The notes under the pieces: model-generated | Database searches by the model: none | What the model was told of the DNA's origin: nothing | Seen by the model: the letters and a program-made list of their open reading frames with translations, nothing else | Translations under genes and position numbers: made by a program | Shown here: piece after piece, positions 35,384-44,553 of the stretch | How positions within the stretch are numbered: the first letter of the stretch is position 1 | How the letters are laid out: each line of letters begins with the position of its first letter | Source: Bacillus sp. ZZV12-4809 | GTDB lineage: Bacteria; Bacillota; Bacilli; Bacillales; Cytobacillaceae | NCBI RefSeq assembly: GCF_009849585.1 | Contig: NZ_VCRN01000003.1 | Coordinates: 1 to 64,000 of the forward strand | Direction of reading: 5' to 3' | DNA: 64,000 bases

Positions 35384-37510
35384 ATGGGGAAAAAAAAGAA
35401 AAAGAAAAGCCATGTGCCTTTTAGGGTCAATTTATTGTTTTTTGCTGTTTTTGTTTTGTTTTCTGTACTAATTTTAAGGCTTGGCGTAGTTCAGATTGTA
35501 AATGGAGAGACCTACAAAAAAGAGGTTGATAGGACAGAGGATGTTATCGTATCAAACCCGGTTCCAAGGGGGAGGATGCTTGACCGGAACCATCAGGTTA
35601 TCGTAGATAATATCCCAAAGAGTGCGATTACATATACCAACCGGAATGCCAAACAGGAAGAAATGCTTGAGGTGGCAGAGCGGCTGGCCGTGCTGATTGA
35701 TAAAGAGATAGATAAAGTGACCGAAAGGGATATGAAGGATCATTGGATTCTAAAAAATCCCGATGCTGTCCGGGAAAAAATAACTGAAAAGGAATGGAAG
35801 CTATTTAAAGAGAAAAAACTGGATGATAAGCAAATTTATGACATGCAGCTTGAAAGAATCACTAAAGAAGACCTGAAGCTGCTGAGCAAGCAGGACCTGG
35901 AAGTAAGAGCAATCTTTCGGGAATTTACGAGCGGCTATGCGATGACACCGCAAATTGTTAAGAATGAAGGCGTATCACATGAGGAATATGCGGCAGTAAG
36001 CGAGAATCTTCAATATCTTCCAGGTGTCAATACAACCACAGACTGGGACCGGACTTATGCTTTTGACAGTACGCTTCAGACGGTGCTGGGGAAGGTTACG
36101 GATTCCAGTGAAGGGCTGCCCCAGGAGCGGCTTGATTATTTTCTGGCCAGGGATTACAGCAGAAATGAGCGTGTTGGAAAGAGCTATCTGGAAATGCAAT
36201 ATGAGGATGTTCTGCATGGTCAAAAATCAAAAGAAAAGCTGATTACGAAAAAAGGGGAAATTCTCGGAAGTGAAGTGGTTTCGGAAGGCCAAAGAGGCAA
36301 GGATCTTGTCCTGACGATTGATATGGACCTCCAGAAAGCTGTGGAAAAAATTTTGGAAGAGGAAATTTGGGCTGCTAAGCGGACCCGGGGAACATATTTA
36401 ATGGACCGGGCATTCGTCGTCCTGATGGATCCGTATACTGGTGAAGTGTTGACAATGGCAGGGAAAATGATAGACAAAGATGATGATGGCAAAACAGTTA
36501 TGCAGGATTATGCGCTGGGTACGATTGCCTCCTCATATAATGTAGGTTCTTCTGTAAAAGGGGCAACTGTTTTAACAGGGTATAAAACCGGTGCAATTTC
36601 ACCAGGGACTTCATTTTTAGATGCACCAATGAAAATAGCAGGTACACCACAGGTTAAAAAATCGTGGTTTAACTTTCAGGCAATAATGAACGAAACAAGG
36701 GCCTTGCGCATATCCTCAAACGTTTATATGTTCAAAACTGCAATCGAAATCGCGGATGCAAGGTATGCTTATGATCAGCCTCTTGGATTTAAAAACGCTA
36801 ATGCATTTGAAGATATGAGAGAATCCTTCGGCCAATTTGGACTTGGTGTCAGAACAGGGATCGATTTGCCGAATGAGGCAATAGGCTATGAGGGGCCTCT
36901 TAGATTGCCGGGCTTCCTATTAGACCTGGCAATCGGACAGTATGATACCTATACTCCGATGCAAATGGCCCAATATATATCAACGATTGCAAATGGCGGC
37001 TATCGTGTTCAGCCGAGGCTTGTAAAAGAGATCCGTGAGCCTGCCAAAGAGCAGGAGGAGTTGGGTCCTATCTGGAAGGATATCCAGCCGACAGTCTTAA
37101 ATACGATAGATGTGAGTGATATTGAACTTAACACTGTCAAAGAGGGACTTCGACAGGTGATGCAGCATCCTGAAGGGACTGCATATAGAAGGTTCGCAGA
37201 CGCACCATATTCTCCTGCAGGAAAAACAGGTACAGCCGAAGCATTTTATGACGGCCCGCTCAAAAAAAAGGGTGATAAATTAATAGATGTTATGAACTTA
37301 AGCCTTGTTGCCTATGCACCGCATAATAATCCTCAAATTGCCATGTCTGTCATTGTTCCATGGGCATACCAGGGAAGAAGCGGGCATACAGCCAATTATG
37401 AAATTGGCAGGAAGGTTTTAGATGTCTATTTTGAGATGAAAAAGAAGCGGAAGCACGGAGCAGAAGAGGAACAGTCAGATGAAGAAACTTCCGGGGCAGA
37501 GGAATCCTGA
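35384..37510 (+). CDS. Class B penicillin-binding protein (PbpA/PbpH type)
   Basis: Elongation transpeptidase that crosslinks peptidoglycan. The 708 residues have a basic start, one membrane anchor (about 12-35), a dimerisation/pedestal region and a transpeptidase domain with S389-x2-K392 (SSVK), SSN (RISSNVY) and KTGTAEAF. The length matches B. subtilis PbpH/PbpA rather than the division PBPs, and there is no PASTA domain. The C-terminal tail is Glu-rich. The start has AGGGGGGAG upstream. Monocistronic. Confidence 0.9.
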   Translation: MGKKKKKKSHVPFRVNLLFFAVFVLFSVLILRLGVVQIVNGETYKKEVDRTEDVIVSNPVPRGRMLDRNHQVIVDNIPKSAITYTNRNAKQEEMLEVAERLAVLIDKEIDKVTERDMKDHWILKNPDAVREKITEKEWKLFKEKKLDDKQIYDMQLERITKEDLKLLSKQDLEVRAIFREFTSGYAMTPQIVKNEGVSHEEYAAVSENLQYLPGVNTTTDWDRTYAFDSTLQTVLGKVTDSSEGLPQERLDYFLARDYSRNERVGKSYLEMQYEDVLHGQKSKEKLITKKGEILGSEVVSEGQRGKDLVLTIDMDLQKAVEKILEEEIWAAKRTRGTYLMDRAFVVLMDPYTGEVLTMAGKMIDKDDDGKTVMQDYALGTIASSYNVGSSVKGATVLTGYKTGAISPGTSFLDAPMKIAGTPQVKKSWFNFQAIMNETRALRISSNVYMFKTAIEIADARYAYDQPLGFKNANAFEDMRESFGQFGLGVRTGIDLPNEAIGYEGPLRLPGFLLDLAIGQYDTYTPMQMAQYISTIANGGYRVQPRLVKEIREPAKEQEELGPIWKDIQPTVLNTIDVSDIELNTVKEGLRQVMQHPEGTAYRRFADAPYSPAGKTGTAEAFYDGPLKKKGDKLIDVMNLSLVAYAPHNNPQIAMSVIVPWAYQGRSGHTANYEIGRKVLDVYFEMKKKRKHGAEEEQSDEETSGAEES

Positions 37511-37514
37511 TAGT

Positions 37515-37540
37515 AAGCCTTCCTGTTTTCAGGAGGGCTT
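37515..37540 (+). terminator. Intrinsic terminator
   Basis: The stem AAGCCTTCCTG / CAGGAGGGCTT is followed by TT. Confidence 0.8.
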
Positions 37541-37687
37541 TTATGAATAAGTAAATTTTGTATTGTCCCCAATTAAAAAGGAAATGGCAGGCCGTTCTGG
37601 ATCACTATGGCCGGCACTGCATTAAGTGAAAGAGCACTATCTTTGAACAGGCAGCTGCAAATTGCGGGACCTCAAGAAAAGCCTTTC

Positions 37688-37867
37688 CTATTGGGAATGG
37701 CTTTTCTTGAACATTAATTTGTTTTTTATTTGATTTAATTTTTCCTTAACCAAAACAGGTGTATCGCTTTTTCCAAAGACTTTGCGATTAACCAGAAATT
37801 GAATCGTTTCTTCAAATATGGCGAGGATAAAAATAGACATGGAGATTACCAGAATCCAAAACCACAT
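37688..37867 (-). CDS. Small membrane protein, 59 residues
   Basis: One N-terminal membrane helix (MWFWILVISMSIFILAIF) followed by a basic cytoplasmic tail (LVKEKLNQIKNKLMFKK). No family recognised. AAAGGAG lies eight bases before the ATG. Its stop codon sits in the loop of a perfect 11-bp hairpin (37673-37709, CAAGAAAAGCC and complement) that would act as its terminator. Confidence 0.6.
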   Translation of the reverse strand: MWFWILVISMSIFILAIFEETIQFLVNRKVFGKSDTPVLVKEKLNQIKNKLMFKKSHSQ

Positions 37868-37954
37868 GTGTCTGCTCCTTTCATCATTCCAGCATACAAT
37901 AATATATATATTCAGGATTCAAAAAGGAATGAAGGGAATGGTATTTCTATCCAA

Positions 37955-38092
37955 TTAATTTAATGCCTGACCGATTAACTGGATATCCGCTAAAAGTATT
38001 TGCTTTATCCTTTCGTCATTGCATCTATAATAATCATTCACAAGACGTCCGATTTCTTTAATAAACGACAAATATTCACATTCTTTTATCAC
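37955..38092 (-). CDS. Small hypothetical protein, 45 residues
   Basis: A short helical protein (IKECEYLSFIKEIG...QILLADIQLIGQALN). It begins at GTG 38092, seven bases after ACAGGAG; an ATG at 38098 is in frame but too close to that site. No family recognised; the size and Cys/Leu content recall small phosphatase-like Spo0E proteins, but the SQELD motif is missing. Confidence 0.45.
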   Translation of the reverse strand: MIKECEYLSFIKEIGRLVNDYYRCNDERIKQILLADIQLIGQALN

Positions 38093-38228
38093 TATCATGC
38101 TCCTGTTCCAATTGTTATTTTTTTAATAGCCTATTATGATCTGTGACAAACCTTTATTTTTTTTAAACTTTCAATATTGTTTAGTTAAGGGACTTTCGGG
38201 AAATTAAGTTAGAAAAGGAGGTCCTGAC

Positions 38229-38510
38229 ATGAAAACAATAAATGTAGAGCTTCAGTATGATAATCAGGAATTGAATCATAATCAGACACAAGTATTTGAT
38301 CGATTGAAGAGCCAGCTGGAGGGAACAGGGTTCAAAGTGGTGACGATTATGGAAAATGATCAGTATCTAAAGGAGAATTCCGGCCTTCCTAATCAAAAGA
38401 AAAACAAAGTGCTGCCATCTCAGCCTGAAGGAGCAGAACCTGATATTAATTCCAGCGGTGCGGGCGGAATGGTCTCACCTGATTCGAGCGAAAGCAAATA
38501 CTCTGAGTAA
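38229..38510 (+). CDS. Hypothetical protein, 93 residues
   Basis: The N-terminal half (1-50) looks like a small alpha/beta fold (KTINVELQYDNQEL; FKVVTIMEND). The C-terminal half is low-complexity, rich in Pro, Gly and Ser. A perfect AAAAGGAGGT precedes the ATG. No family recognised. Monocistronic, with terminators at 38519 and 38605. Confidence 0.6.
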   Translation: MKTINVELQYDNQELNHNQTQVFDRLKSQLEGTGFKVVTIMENDQYLKENSGLPNQKKNKVLPSQPEGAEPDINSSGAGGMVSPDSSESKYSE

Positions 38511-38518
38511 CAAAATGA

Positions 38519-38634
38519 GCCTTAGTCACATTGCGGACTAAGGCTTTTTTATAATAATTTTGTTTGGTGGGGAATCTGTAATACATACCTATCAGAAATC
38601 ACTAAGAGAGCAGACTGTACTCTGCTCTCTTTTT
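38519..38634 (+). terminator. Two terminators in series
   Basis: GCCTTAGTC/GACTAAGGC then T6 (38519-38550), and a perfect 10-bp stem AGAGAGCAGA/TCTGCTCTCT then T4 (38605-38634). Confidence 0.85.
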
Positions 38635-38658
38635 CATCCTGCATCTTTAAGTAATCCT

Positions 38659-39171
38659 TTAGCAATTATCTGATTTGTGAAGATGGAGCGGCGGAGGAAT
38701 CAGCCATCCTTTTTCTTTATTCATGCGAAGAACCTTTATACCTAATGCAGCTTTCTGTGTATGAAATTGGCCAAACATGCCTGCAATATCTTCACGAATA
38801 CACTGTCCCATAATTGTACTGCAGCCAACCAATCCTGCAGCCAGGTCTCCCGCTAATTTTGCAGCTACCTCAGGATCCATGAACCTGGCACCTGGAGGAA
38901 TATCATTCACACAAGCATCGGGCCTGTCAGGCGGTGCAGGAGGAAGGCCAATCCCGTTTTCCTTTAACATCGCCTCGATTTGTTCTTCTTCCTGCTTGCA
39001 TAGGCGAATAGCTTCCTGAAGCAATTTCTTTAAGTCCTCATCTCCAGAGTGGCTTAGCATGGTCTGGTACGCAGAAGCCATTCCTTTTCCAGCAAGCAGG
39101 TAAGACCAAGTACTGAAGACTTCACCATAGTGCATCGGCTCATCTTTTGGATTTCCGCTTAAAATACCCAT
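38659..39171 (-). CDS. DUF3231 family protein
   Basis: A 170-residue, mostly helical protein with the DUF3231 layout (SGNPKDEPMHYGEVFSTW at the start; PPAPPDRPDACVNDIPPGARFMDPE near 80-105). The family is often linked to spores or to spore-coat-like proteins in Bacilli, function unknown. The ATG at 39171 has a perfect CAGGAGGT; the open frame extends 17 codons further but that region holds the ribosome site itself. Confidence 0.82.
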   Translation of the reverse strand: MGILSGNPKDEPMHYGEVFSTWSYLLAGKGMASAYQTMLSHSGDEDLKKLLQEAIRLCKQEEEQIEAMLKENGIGLPPAPPDRPDACVNDIPPGARFMDPEVAAKLAGDLAAGLVGCSTIMGQCIREDIAGMFGQFHTQKAALGIKVLRMNKEKGWLIPPPLHLHKSDNC

Positions 39172-39326
39172 AGTATACCTCCTGAGAAAATTCATTATTG
39201 TGCCACCTTCCTTAAAATGCACAGCTATATCATGCCCATCCGAAGCCTAAAAATGTATTCAATATAAATGGTTAAACTTCGATGATTTGTGGTAAATAGC
39301 GTATAAAAGCAGAGGAGATGTGAACT

Positions 39327-39659
39327 ATGGATCAAACAAAAAAATCATATTATATAGATATTGAAAATGCACAAGTTTACGCAGAACCAGTTAAAGCAGT
39401 TGAATGGCAGTTTAAAATTCATGCCAATGACCAGGAAATGCAGGAGCTTGCTGATTACATTGAGAGTAATTATGACGCAGATATGAAAACTTTTGAGCTT
39501 GCACATGTTCCGTTTGTGGAGGATAAGGAGAAGGCAGAAAATCATAATTATGATGCTTCTATGGAGGATATGTATAAGCTGATTTATGAACTTGGTGATA
39601 ATGAAACGCGGAGAAATATTGAAGAAATGGGAATATTACAAAAGGGCATTAGTAAATAA
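39327..39659 (+). CDS. Hypothetical acidic protein, 110 residues
   Basis: No family recognised. Strongly acidic and helical in the second half (MQELADYIESNYDADM; MEDMYKLIYELGDNETR). AGAGGAGATG precedes the ATG. A stem at 39671-39698 with nine T residues ends the transcript. Confidence 0.65.
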   Translation: MDQTKKSYYIDIENAQVYAEPVKAVEWQFKIHANDQEMQELADYIESNYDADMKTFELAHVPFVEDKEKAENHNYDASMEDMYKLIYELGDNETRRNIEEMGILQKGISK

Positions 39660-39670
39660 AAGCAGAAAAA

Positions 39671-39698
39671 GCGGCTGGTCTTAATGGACAGGCCGTTT
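39671..39698 (+). terminator. Intrinsic terminator
   Basis: CGGCTGGTC and GACAGGCCG pair imperfectly, followed by a run of nine T residues. Confidence 0.75.
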
Positions 39699-39702
39699 TT
39701 TT

Positions 39703-39969
39703 TTATTGTGAAATAAACTGCAGTCCAGGCAAGATAAATTGAGCATTATAATCAAGGTCCCTCAAATATGTATAATAAAAAGAACCATCTTTTCTGCCTT
39801 CTTCAGAATTGAGGTTCTTATTTTTACTTCTATATAAATAATCTTTTTTTGTTTTTGTTTTCCTCGATCGCATGTCTGTAAATACAAAGGGACTTCTGCT
39901 GCATTCAGGATTCCTTTTCCCCTCACGCACTGCTTTATCGCGCATCTTCTTTGCTGCTGATTTAGCCAT
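39703..39969 (-). CDS. Small basic conserved Bacillus protein
   Basis: An 88-residue basic protein (MAKSAAKKMRDKAVREGKR; FTDMRSRKTKTKKDYLYR; DGSFYY). I recall a similar small protein (YqkK-like) in Bacillus, but the assignment is from memory only. The AAGGAGTGG site supports ATG 39969, three codons inside the longest frame. Confidence 0.6.
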   Translation of the reverse strand: MAKSAAKKMRDKAVREGKRNPECSRSPFVFTDMRSRKTKTKKDYLYRSKNKNLNSEEGRKDGSFYYTYLRDLDYNAQFILPGLQFISQ

Positions 39970-40002
39970 AATAACCACTCCTTTTTTCTAATAATAGCAT
40001 AT

Positions 40003-40087
40003 CTTCTTCCAGAGAGAAGGCATTATTTCTGGAAGAAGGAGAATGAAGGCTCTATTCGGACTCTCTCGGGAACGCGGGAGTTTTTTT
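40003..40087 (+). other. Perfect 11-bp hairpin followed by an orphan terminator-like hairpin
   Basis: CTTCTTCCAGA (40003-40013) pairs with TCTGGAAGAAG (40028-40038). Twenty-odd bases later an ACTC..CGGGAACGCGGGAGT stem is followed by seven T residues (to 40087). No gene leads into it on the plus strand. This may be the 3' part of an unrecognised small RNA, or a shield against read-through into the nitrate operon. Confidence 0.4.
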
Positions 40088-40113
40088 GATGAAATTAACA
40101 GCATACCAAGATA

Positions 40114-40178
40114 GGGGAAATTCCCCCTCCTAATGGGGAATTTCCCCGATATGTAAAAACTCCTCCCGATTTTACAAT
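40114..40178 (+). promoter_or_regulatory. Two NreC-like palindromes and activator-type promoter
   Basis: GGGGAAATTCCCC (40114-40126) and GGGGAATTTCCCC (40135-40147) are perfect palindromes around one base, spaced exactly 21 bp (two turns). Their G/C-rich arms resemble the palindromic NreC site described for staphylococcal nar promoters. A -10 TACAAT (40173-40178) follows with no -35 match, as expected for an activator-dependent promoter; the palindromes centre near -65 and -44 of the likely start. Confidence 0.65.
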
Positions 40179-40217
40179 AAGGTTAAGGTAATTGTTTGTG
40201 AATGAGGAGGAGTTATT

Positions 40218-41300
40218 ATGCAGGCAAAAGCTGCAGTCAATCAAAAATCAGGAAACACATTAAACAATGCGTTTGCATCACATTTTGCCAAGTCGATGTT
40301 TTTATCTGTAACAGCATTAGCTATTCTTTCTTTTATTGGCACGAGAATGTTTACACATGTTGATTTAAACCTTTACGGATATATGGTCGGAACGATTGTG
40401 TTTATTGGAGGGTTTTTCTATAGATTCATCGCCTGGGGCGAAAGACCGCCAACTAAGCTTATTTTGAAAAAAGGATTGAAGCTGCTTTTTAGAAAGTCAA
40501 CGCCAAAGACATCTGTTGAGCATCTTGCAACTTACAACTTTATCTGGAATAGGGGAATTTACCGATGGACTCAGCACGTACTGATCGGCTGGGGATGTAT
40601 CCTATCCTGCTTTGTTACATTCCCTCTCGTGTTCGGCTGGATGTATTTTACGATGGATGATAATGGCCATTACAACATTATTGCAATGGGCATGAAGGTG
40701 ATGACGGTTCCGGCGGATGGCATTATCGCCAACCTTTCTTACAATGCACTGAATATCACAGCAGTAATGGTAATTGCCGGTGTTTGCATGGCGCTTTACC
40801 GCCGCCTGAGAAATATGCAGGCTAGAGCAGAGCAGAAATTCCTGTATGATTTCATGCCACTGTATATGCTGCTTCTAGTTAGTTTCACAGGCTTGGCTTT
40901 AACCTTTATGAATATCTTTTTGCACGGCTCAGGACAGCCAGCAATGTCCCTGATCCATCAATGGTCAGTCATCATCACACTGATTTACCTGCCGTTTGGA
41001 AAGCTTGCACATATTCCTTTCCGCCCAATGAGTGTTCTGGCAAGAAACTACAGGGAACATTACGCTGAACAGGGCATGAAGGAATGCAGGGTCTGCCGAG
41101 ATCAGTTTGTTTCAGTTGAACAATCAAAAGATGTAGTCGATGTACTCGGCGTGAACGCTATTGAATTCAAAGCAAAGGAAGGGCATCATCTTGCTGAAAT
41201 GTGCCTCCCTTGCCGAAGAAAATACCGGATTGCACAATTTTCCGGATTCCCTACTCATGAAGTGAAGGTCAAGGAGGCAAACCAGAATGCAAAGGGATAA
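40218..41300 (+). CDS. NarI-like cytochrome b membrane subunit with Cys-rich tail
   Basis: Likely quinol-oxidising membrane anchor of the oxidoreductase. About six helices (26-290 of 360). The last helix pair IHQW...FGKLAHIPFRP mirrors the heme-binding histidine pair of NarI, and another His (RWTQHVLIGWG) could bind the second heme. The C-terminal cytoplasmic tail has two CxxC pairs (CRVCRDQF and CLPCRRKYR), a zinc-ribbon-like or Fe-binding element absent from NarI. ATG 40218 follows GAGGAGGAG. It overlaps the catalytic gene by 14 bases. Confidence 0.75.
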   Translation: MQAKAAVNQKSGNTLNNAFASHFAKSMFLSVTALAILSFIGTRMFTHVDLNLYGYMVGTIVFIGGFFYRFIAWGERPPTKLILKKGLKLLFRKSTPKTSVEHLATYNFIWNRGIYRWTQHVLIGWGCILSCFVTFPLVFGWMYFTMDDNGHYNIIAMGMKVMTVPADGIIANLSYNALNITAVMVIAGVCMALYRRLRNMQARAEQKFLYDFMPLYMLLLVSFTGLALTFMNIFLHGSGQPAMSLIHQWSVIITLIYLPFGKLAHIPFRPMSVLARNYREHYAEQGMKECRVCRDQFVSVEQSKDVVDVLGVNAIEFKAKEGHHLAEMCLPCRRKYRIAQFSGFPTHEVKVKEANQNAKG

Positions 41301-43455
41301 GTTTTTTAAAGAAATAGAGAATTTAAACCATCCGAACGAAAAATTGATAAAAACTCACTGCAGTTATTGCGGCATGCAATGTGGAATGAACTTGAGGGTT
41401 AATACACAGACAAATAAAATTATCGGGGTTGAACCCCGTTATGACTGGCCGGTTACTGTTGGCAAAATGTGCCCGAAAGGTGTTACCGCCTACCAGCAGA
41501 CCAACCACAAAGATCGTCTGCTAAAACCGCTGATCAGGGATGATGCTTCTTTGAAAGGAACGGCAGAAGGATTCCGGGAAGCAAGCTGGGATGAGGCGTA
41601 TGATTTGATCGCAAAAAAATTCAAAGAGCTTCAGAAAAAATACGGAAAAGATTCACTGTCCGTTTTCAGCGGAGTTTCAATGACAAATGAAAAATGTTAT
41701 CTGACAGGAAAGTTTGCCCGGGTTGCTCTGGGAACACGCTATATCGACTATAACGGCCGATTCTGTATGTCAAGTGCAGCCGGCGGATTCCTTCGTTCTT
41801 TCGGAGTGGATAGAGGGTCAACATTGCCCTGGACAGATATTCATGAAACTGACTGTCTGTTCATCGCCGGAAGTAATACAGCTGAGTGCCACCCAACTTC
41901 CATGTTCCGTATTTGGAACGTTCAGGAAAGAGGCGGTTATATCATTGTGGTGGATCCCCGTGAAACGCCAATTGCGAGAAGGGCTGACCTCCATCTTGAT
42001 TTGCAGCCCGGAACAGACCTTGCACTTGCAAACGGAATTATATATCAATTAATTGAAATGGGCTATATAGATGAAGAATTTATTAATGAACATACGAACG
42101 GATTTGAAGAAACAAAGGAACTGGTAAAGGAATTCACCCCTGAATATACAAGCATGCTGACTGGTGTAGCACCGGAAAAAATAATCCGAGCAGCTGAAAT
42201 ATACGGAAAAGCACCCAATGCAGTTGTTATGTTTGCAAGAGGAGTGGAACAGCAGCATAAAGGTGTTGATAATGTTTCCGCCTACACCAATATGGCTCTT
42301 GTAACAGGAAAAATCGGACGTCCAAAAGCCGGAGTAGCCACATTCACCGGGCAGGGCAATGGACAGGGCGGAAGGGAGCATGGACAAAAGTCAGATTTGC
42401 TTCCAGGCTACAGAAAAATTACAAATCCAAAACATGTTGAAGAAGTATGCAGTGTATGGGGCATTAGCCCGGAAGAAATGCCGCAGCCTGGTGTATCCGC
42501 GTATGAAATGATAGAGCTGATGGAGCAAAAGACCATTCGTGGTTTATATCTTCTTTGTTCAAATCCGGCTGTATCTGCACCAAATCAGAATTTTGTCAGA
42601 AAAGCATTTAAAACATTAGATTTCATGGTCTGCTCCGATTTTTATCTATCTGAATCTGCTGAATTTGCAGATGTAATCCTGCCAGCAGTTACGTGGTCAG
42701 AGGATGAAGGAACAGTAACAAATATTGAAGGACGTATTATTAAGATTAATAAGGCTCAGGAGCCTGTAGGCGAATCAAAGCCGGACTGGCAGATTCAAGT
42801 CGAGCTGGCTGAGCGGTTAGGCAGAGGAAAATATTTTTCTCACCTAAAAACAGCAAGCGATGTTGCAGATGAGTTCAGGCTTGCAACAAAGGGCGGCTAT
42901 GCAGATTACTATGGAGCTACATGGGATAAAATCGATAAGCAGGACGGAGTCTTCTGGCCGTGCAAAGACGAAAATGATGAAGGGACACCGCATATGTTCC
43001 TTGATAAGAAATTTTACCATCCAGATGGCAAAGCCAAAATATGCGCCCTGCCGTACCGTCCGCCAGCCGAAGAACCATGTGAAAAGTATCCGCTCCGCTT
43101 AACAACTGGCCGGGTAGTTTATCATTATCTATCAGGCAATCAGACCCGAAGGATACCATTCCTGCATGATATGTGTCCGGAACCATTTGTAGAAATCCAT
43201 CCTGAAACAGCTTCTGCCTATAATATGGAGCATGAAGAAAGAGTGCGTTTATATACAAGAAGAGGCGAGGCTATTTATAAAGTCAAAATTACGGAAGCTA
43301 TCCGCAAGGATACAGTCTTTGTTCCATACCATTTTGGACATGAAGATTCTATTAATCTGCTAACAATTGCAGCATTAGATCCAATCTCCCGTATGCCTGA
43401 GTTCAAGGCATGTGCTGCACAGCTGGAAAAAGTCGAATTAAAGAAGGTGCAATAA
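41287..43455 (+). CDS. Nas/Nap-type molybdopterin oxidoreductase, probable nitrate reductase
   Basis: Catalytic bis-MGD molybdoenzyme of 722 residues. One [4Fe-4S] is bound by C25, C28, C32 and C62 (HCSYCGMQCG; KMCPKG). The Mo ligand is C160 in GRFCMSSAAGG, the signature of cytoplasmic Nas and periplasmic Nap enzymes, not of NarG (Asp). There is no Tat signal, so it works in the cytoplasm. MGD-binding motifs follow (SNTAECHP, VVDPRETP, GQGNGQGGREHG). Neighbours (NarK, NreA/NreC) make nitrate the likely substrate, though formate, chlorate or another oxyanion is not excluded. Confidence 0.82.
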   Translation: MQRDKFFKEIENLNHPNEKLIKTHCSYCGMQCGMNLRVNTQTNKIIGVEPRYDWPVTVGKMCPKGVTAYQQTNHKDRLLKPLIRDDASLKGTAEGFREASWDEAYDLIAKKFKELQKKYGKDSLSVFSGVSMTNEKCYLTGKFARVALGTRYIDYNGRFCMSSAAGGFLRSFGVDRGSTLPWTDIHETDCLFIAGSNTAECHPTSMFRIWNVQERGGYIIVVDPRETPIARRADLHLDLQPGTDLALANGIIYQLIEMGYIDEEFINEHTNGFEETKELVKEFTPEYTSMLTGVAPEKIIRAAEIYGKAPNAVVMFARGVEQQHKGVDNVSAYTNMALVTGKIGRPKAGVATFTGQGNGQGGREHGQKSDLLPGYRKITNPKHVEEVCSVWGISPEEMPQPGVSAYEMIELMEQKTIRGLYLLCSNPAVSAPNQNFVRKAFKTLDFMVCSDFYLSESAEFADVILPAVTWSEDEGTVTNIEGRIIKINKAQEPVGESKPDWQIQVELAERLGRGKYFSHLKTASDVADEFRLATKGGYADYYGATWDKIDKQDGVFWPCKDENDEGTPHMFLDKKFYHPDGKAKICALPYRPPAEEPCEKYPLRLTTGRVVYHYLSGNQTRRIPFLHDMCPEPFVEIHPETASAYNMEHEERVRLYTRRGEAIYKVKITEAIRKDTVFVPYHFGHEDSINLLTIAALDPISRMPEFKACAAQLEKVELKKVQ

Positions 43456-44016
43456 ATGAAAAAGAGGCTGTATTTGGAACTTGAAAACTGTATAGGATGC
43501 CGTTCTTGTCTGGCAGCATGTACACAATGCGGGGGGCATGAGGAGCGCAACAGAAACTATGTGTATGATGTAAATCCTCTTGTAAACCGGCAGACAATGC
43601 CTCTCATGTGCCTTCACTGTGAAAATCCAGCATGTGCGCGAAGCTGTCCTGCCCAGGCTATTCAAATTCATGAAACAGGCGCTGTGTTATCCGCACTTGT
43701 CGAAAAATGCATCGGCTGCCAGAACTGTACCATTGCCTGCCCATATGGCATCCCGAAATTTGATACTGAGCAGAACTTAATGTACAAATGCGACCTATGT
43801 ATTGACCGTACTAAAGATGGCATTCCTCCTATGTGTGCGAGTGTATGTCCATCCAACACATTGCAGTGGCTGACAGATGAAGAAATTGAAAACAAGAAGA
43901 AGCAATTTAATCTTGATAACGGCAAATGGGTTACAAGCATGCCTTATCTTGAAGGCGAAACAAACGTAAAGGTAAATCTGCCGGGAATTCTGCAGGGGAT
44001 TACAAAGCTGTTTTAG
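43456..44016 (+). CDS. Four-cluster 4Fe-4S ferredoxin subunit
   Basis: Electron-transfer subunit in the DmsB/NrfC/FdhB style. Sixteen cysteines form four motifs in 186 residues: CIGCRSCLAAC (12-22), CLHCENPACARSCP (about 53-66), CIGCQNCTIACPYG (about 86-99) and CDLC...CASVCP (about 112-135). It should pass electrons from the cytochrome b subunit to the cytoplasmic catalytic subunit, in place of NarH. It begins one base after the catalytic gene stops. Confidence 0.88.
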   Translation: MKKRLYLELENCIGCRSCLAACTQCGGHEERNRNYVYDVNPLVNRQTMPLMCLHCENPACARSCPAQAIQIHETGAVLSALVEKCIGCQNCTIACPYGIPKFDTEQNLMYKCDLCIDRTKDGIPPMCASVCPSNTLQWLTDEEIENKKKQFNLDNGKWVTSMPYLEGETNVKVNLPGILQGITKLF

Positions 44017-44028
44017 GAGGGATTAGGG

Positions 44029-44553
44029 ATGTCTGAAAGGAATAACAAGATTCCCTTTAATGAGGATAATTACACGCATAATATCGAACGGAATAATGAA
44101 AGAAAACTGGATAGAAGGGGATTTATGAAAACCCTGGTTGGTGCTGCCGGCGTATTTGCGGTGTCCTCCCTTCCCTGGGGGGCGGTAGCTGCCAAAGAAT
44201 TAATGGGGCTGGGCGAAAAAGAATATCCTCATAAGAAAATAACCGAAGTAAGCAAGCTGCCAATCGGTGATGCAGTGGAGTTCAAATTTCCCGGTGATCA
44301 TGATGATGCGATATTGATTCGCTTATCAGAGAACAAATATGTTGCCTATCAAAATGCGTGTACACATCTGCGCTGCCCGGTATTTTGGGTGAAGGAGCAA
44401 GGAGAAATGATATGCCCTTGCCACCACGGGAAGTTCGATGTGGAAACCGGTGCGCCAACAGCGGGACCGCCAAGAAGGCCGCTTCCGGAAATACAGGTTA
44501 AAGTTGAGAATGGTGCAGTCTATGCAGTGAGGGTGAAGCGTTATGAAGCGTAG
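44029..44553 (+). CDS. Tat-exported Rieske [2Fe-2S] protein
   Basis: A 174-residue membrane-anchored Rieske protein on the outer side of the membrane. The twin-arginine signal (R29-R30 in DRRGFMK) is followed by a hydrophobic anchor. Cluster ligands are C111/H113 (CTHLRC) and C129/H132 (CPCHH), with C116 and C131 placed to form the disulfide found in cytochrome bc1/b6f Rieske proteins. That type takes electrons from quinol. Its presence in a nitrate reductase operon is not the standard NarGHI design. Overlaps the next gene by 11 bases. Confidence 0.88.
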   Translation: MSERNNKIPFNEDNYTHNIERNNERKLDRRGFMKTLVGAAGVFAVSSLPWGAVAAKELMGLGEKEYPHKKITEVSKLPIGDAVEFKFPGDHDDAILIRLSENKYVAYQNACTHLRCPVFWVKEQGEMICPCHHGKFDVETGAPTAGPPRRPLPEIQVKVENGAVYAVRVKRYEA

